From positions 174,696 to 238,695 of the forward strand of contig NZ_BBIU01000011.1 in assembly GCF_000730645.1 (NCBI RefSeq): DNA of 64,000 nucleotides, written 5' to 3'. This stretch comes from Pseudomonas parafulva NBRC 16636 = DSM 17004 (GTDB taxonomy: Bacteria > Pseudomonadota > Gammaproteobacteria > Pseudomonadales > Pseudomonadaceae). Each line of letters starts with the position of its first letter. Position 1 is the first letter of the stretch. Position numbers and translations under genes: made by a program. Under the pieces are notes generated by a model. That model made no database searches and was not told the DNA's origin. It was given only the letters and a program-made list of their open reading frames with translations. This document shows, one piece after another, positions 62,092-64,000 of this stretch.

Positions 62092-63273
62092 TCAGAACTC
62101 GACCTTGACTGCCTGGGAGGCGCGGGTTGCCTTGGCCCGGGCCGCTTCGACCGACTCGTCGCGCGCCAGGCATACGCCCATGCGGCGTGTACCGTTGATT
62201 TCCGGCTTGCCGAACAAGCGGATCGCGGTGTCCGGCTCGCTCAGTGCGGCGCCCAGGTTGGCGAAGCTAGTTTGCTGGGACTGCCCCTCGGGCAGGATCA
62301 CCGCCGAGGCAGACGGCCCGAACTGGCGCACCACCGGGATCGGCAAGCCGAGAATGGCACGGGCATGCAGGGCGAACTGCGACAAGTCCTGTGAAATCAG
62401 CGTGACCAGGCCGGTGTCGTGAGGGCGTGGCGACACCTCACTGAACCACACCTGGTCGCCTTTCACGAACAGCTCCACGCCAAACAGGCCGCGCCCGCCC
62501 AGGGCATCGGTGACCGCCTTGGCCACCCGCTGCGACTCTGCAAGTGCCTTGGGGCTCATGGCCTGCGGCTGCCAGGACTCCTGATAGTCGCCCTTCTCCT
62601 GGCGATGGCCCACCGGTTCCAGGAAGGTAGTGCCGCCCACGTGCCGCACGGTCAGCAGGGTGATTTCGTAGTCGAAGTCGATGAAGCCTTCCACGATCAC
62701 GCGCCCCTTGCCAGCACGGCCGCCCTCCTGGGCATAGGCCCATGAAGCCTGCAGGTCGGCGTCGCTGCGCAGCAGGCTCTGGCCCTTGCCCGACGAGCTC
62801 ATCACCGGCTTGACCACGCAGGGGTACCCCACGTCGGCCACGGCCTCGGCGTAGGCTTCGAAGGTGTCGGCGAAGTGGTAGGGCGAGGTTGGCAGGTCCA
62901 GGTCTTCTGCGGCCAGGCGGCGGATGCCTTCGCGGTTCATGGTCAGCTGGGTGGCACGGGCGGTGGGCACCACGTTGAAGCCTTCATTTTCCAGCTCGAC
63001 CAGGGTAGCGGTGGCGATGGCCTCGATTTCCGGAACGATGTAGTGCGGCTTCTCGGCCTCGATCACCGCACGCAGGGCCACGCCATCGAGCATGTTGACC
63101 ACGTGGCTGCGGTGGGCCACCTGCATGGCCGGGGCATTGGCGTAGCGATCGACGGCGATCACTTCCACGCCCAGGCGCTGAAGCTCGATCACCACTTCCT
63201 TGCCCAGTTCGCCACAGCCGCACAGCAGTACACGGGTCGCGGTAGGCGACAAGGGGGTTCCGATACGGGTCAT
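62092..63273 (-). CDS. purT: Formate-dependent GAR transformylase PurT
   Basis: Purine step: GAR + formate + ATP to FGAR. 393 residues with the ATP-grasp fold: [80 protein letters not shown]. Complements the folate-dependent PurN. Confidence 0.95.
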   Translation of the reverse strand: MTRIGTPLSPTATRVLLCGCGELGKEVVIELQRLGVEVIAVDRYANAPAMQVAHRSHVVNMLDGVALRAVIEAEKPHYIVPEIEAIATATLVELENEGFNVVPTARATQLTMNREGIRRLAAEDLDLPTSPYHFADTFEAYAEAVADVGYPCVVKPVMSSSGKGQSLLRSDADLQASWAYAQEGGRAGKGRVIVEGFIDFDYEITLLTVRHVGGTTFLEPVGHRQEKGDYQESWQPQAMSPKALAESQRVAKAVTDALGGRGLFGVELFVKGDQVWFSEVSPRPHDTGLVTLISQDLSQFALHARAILGLPIPVVRQFGPSASAVILPEGQSQQTSFANLGAALSEPDTAIRLFGKPEINGTRRMGVCLARDESVEAARAKATRASQAVKVEF

Positions 63274-63349
63274 TTCAGGTCCTCGCAGGCATCCGGGGCC
63301 ACGCCATGCCAGGCGCCACCCGCTGAAAAAGGACCGATATTCTACACCA

Positions 63350-63817
63350 TCAGCCCGCCACAGCGGCCCGCCGGGCGCGAAATGCCATGGCCAACCACAC
63401 CGCCGTGACCCCGGCGAACTTGGATGCCATGGCCGTACCGACCACAGCCGGGGTGAGCGCCCCGATCATGCCGAAGAAGATGAACGTGTCCACCGGGATG
63501 CTCAGCGCCGAGCTCAGCCACAGGCGATCGCGCAGGGGCCGGCGGGTGACACTGAACACCAGCCAGTCGATCAGCTCGGAAACGAAGAACGCCGTCGCGC
63601 TGGCCAGCGCGATGGCCGGCTCGGACGTAGCGTACGACAGTACCAGTGCGGCCAGCATGGCCAGTAGCGCACCATGGCCGAAGCGGGTCTGCACCATGTC
63701 GCGCAGGATGAACACCAGCCCGCCCCAGGCAGACCAGATGACGTCCAGGTTCGGGGCGCTGGAAAAGGCATAGTTGATCAGCACGACGCTGCTGATGTAG
63801 GCGATCAGATAAAGCAT
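63350..63817 (-). CDS. VUT-family (YhhQ-like) small membrane protein
   Basis: 155 residues with about five membrane segments: [78 protein letters not shown]. Matches the VUT family, whose YhhQ members import the queuosine precursor preQ0. Shorter than YhhQ (about 220), so the substrate is doubtful. 76 bp from purT on the same strand. Confidence 0.82.
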   Translation of the reverse strand: MLYLIAYISSVVLINYAFSSAPNLDVIWSAWGGLVFILRDMVQTRFGHGALLAMLAALVLSYATSEPAIALASATAFFVSELIDWLVFSVTRRPLRDRLWLSSALSIPVDTFIFFGMIGALTPAVVGTAMASKFAGVTAVWLAMAFRARRAAVAG

Positions 63818-63854
63818 GGCGAGTCATCGGTGGGCAAGCCGCACAGATTACCGC

Positions 63855-63890
63855 TGGCTTGTTCGCGGGTAAACCCGCTCCCACAGGGAA
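63855..63890. repeat. REP-like element
   Basis: TGGCTTGTTCGCGGGTAAAC then CCGCTCCCACAGG, a near-consensus P. putida REP, upstream of the VUT gene. The remaining 63891-64000 shows no gene I can support. Confidence 0.75.
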
Positions 63891-64000
63891 TATGGTTTGC
63901 TTATTGAGTCACCGCCCGCGCGGTAGCGCAGTACGGATTAGTTGATTAAAAATCCTGTGGAATTAACTGTCTGCCAAATTTCTTAACGCTGGCATCTATC

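Overview
The window reads as a chromosomal segment of a fluorescent Pseudomonas, most likely the P. putida group. The evidence is gene content and order: the complete wsp chemosensory operon, the adk-ppc-DUF4398-lptF-lysS-prfB-wspR order also known from P. aeruginosa, and the rpsP-rimM-trmD-rplS-xerD-dsbC-hom-thrC-recJ run. Coding sequence is G+C rich throughout, and REP-like elements of the 'TTCGCGGGTAAACCCGCTCC' type occur. The species call is inference; no rRNA or tRNA gene was seen.

Region 1 (1-9.3 kb) looks like an accessory block. It holds a heavy-metal RND efflux operon on the minus strand (czcC-czcB-czcA, with czcA running off the left edge). A divergent OprD-family porin gene and a czcR-type response regulator without an adjacent sensor kinase follow. 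Beyond these lie a decayed IS66-type element, a TetR regulator and a small RHS-core orphan fragment. Matching boxes around the divergent promoters suggest one regulator for efflux and porin. The intergenic DNA here is visibly more A+T rich than the rest of the window.

Region 2 (9.3-27 kb) is core genome: rsmJ, an uncharacterised protein with two internal repeats, an extensin-like M15-related protein, an ICL/PEPM protein, DUF72, tsaB, adk and ppc. A DUF4398/lptF lipoprotein pair follows, with a candidate AlgU promoter. Then come a lipoprotein hydrolase, a QEGLA/DUF1704 protein, a lipoprotein, TetR, lysS, and prfB with its programmed +1 frameshift.

Region 3 (27-36.3 kb) is the wspABCDEFR surface-sensing pathway on the minus strand (receptor, two CheW-like proteins, CheR, hybrid CheA, CheB, and the diguanylate cyclase WspR), plus a TerB/DUF533 protein. 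Region 4 (36.4-43.7 kb) carries a five-gene polyamine-type ABC transporter plus aminobutyraldehyde dehydrogenase operon resembling E. coli ydcSTUV-patD, a hicAB toxin-antitoxin pair, and a YqjM-type old yellow enzyme.

Region 5 (43.9-58 kb) is mostly minus-strand housekeeping: recJ, yaeQ, thrC, hom, dsbC, xerD, rplS-trmD-rimM-rpsP and ffh. It also contains a CoA-transferase, a periplasmic binding-like protein, DUF3509, and a degenerate receiver protein. Two intergenic arrays of one repeat family (50.87-51.11 kb and 58.15-58.40 kb) are conspicuous. Region 6 (58.4-64 kb) has a CcsA/YpjD-like protein, a CorB/CorC-type protein, an MHS-family transporter, purT and a small VUT-family protein, ending in a REP element. 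No CRISPR array or prophage was found. The points most worth checking are the czc/porin regulatory layout, the hicAB start-site palindrome, the Cys cluster in WspD, the degenerate receiver, the repeat family and the RHS orphan.
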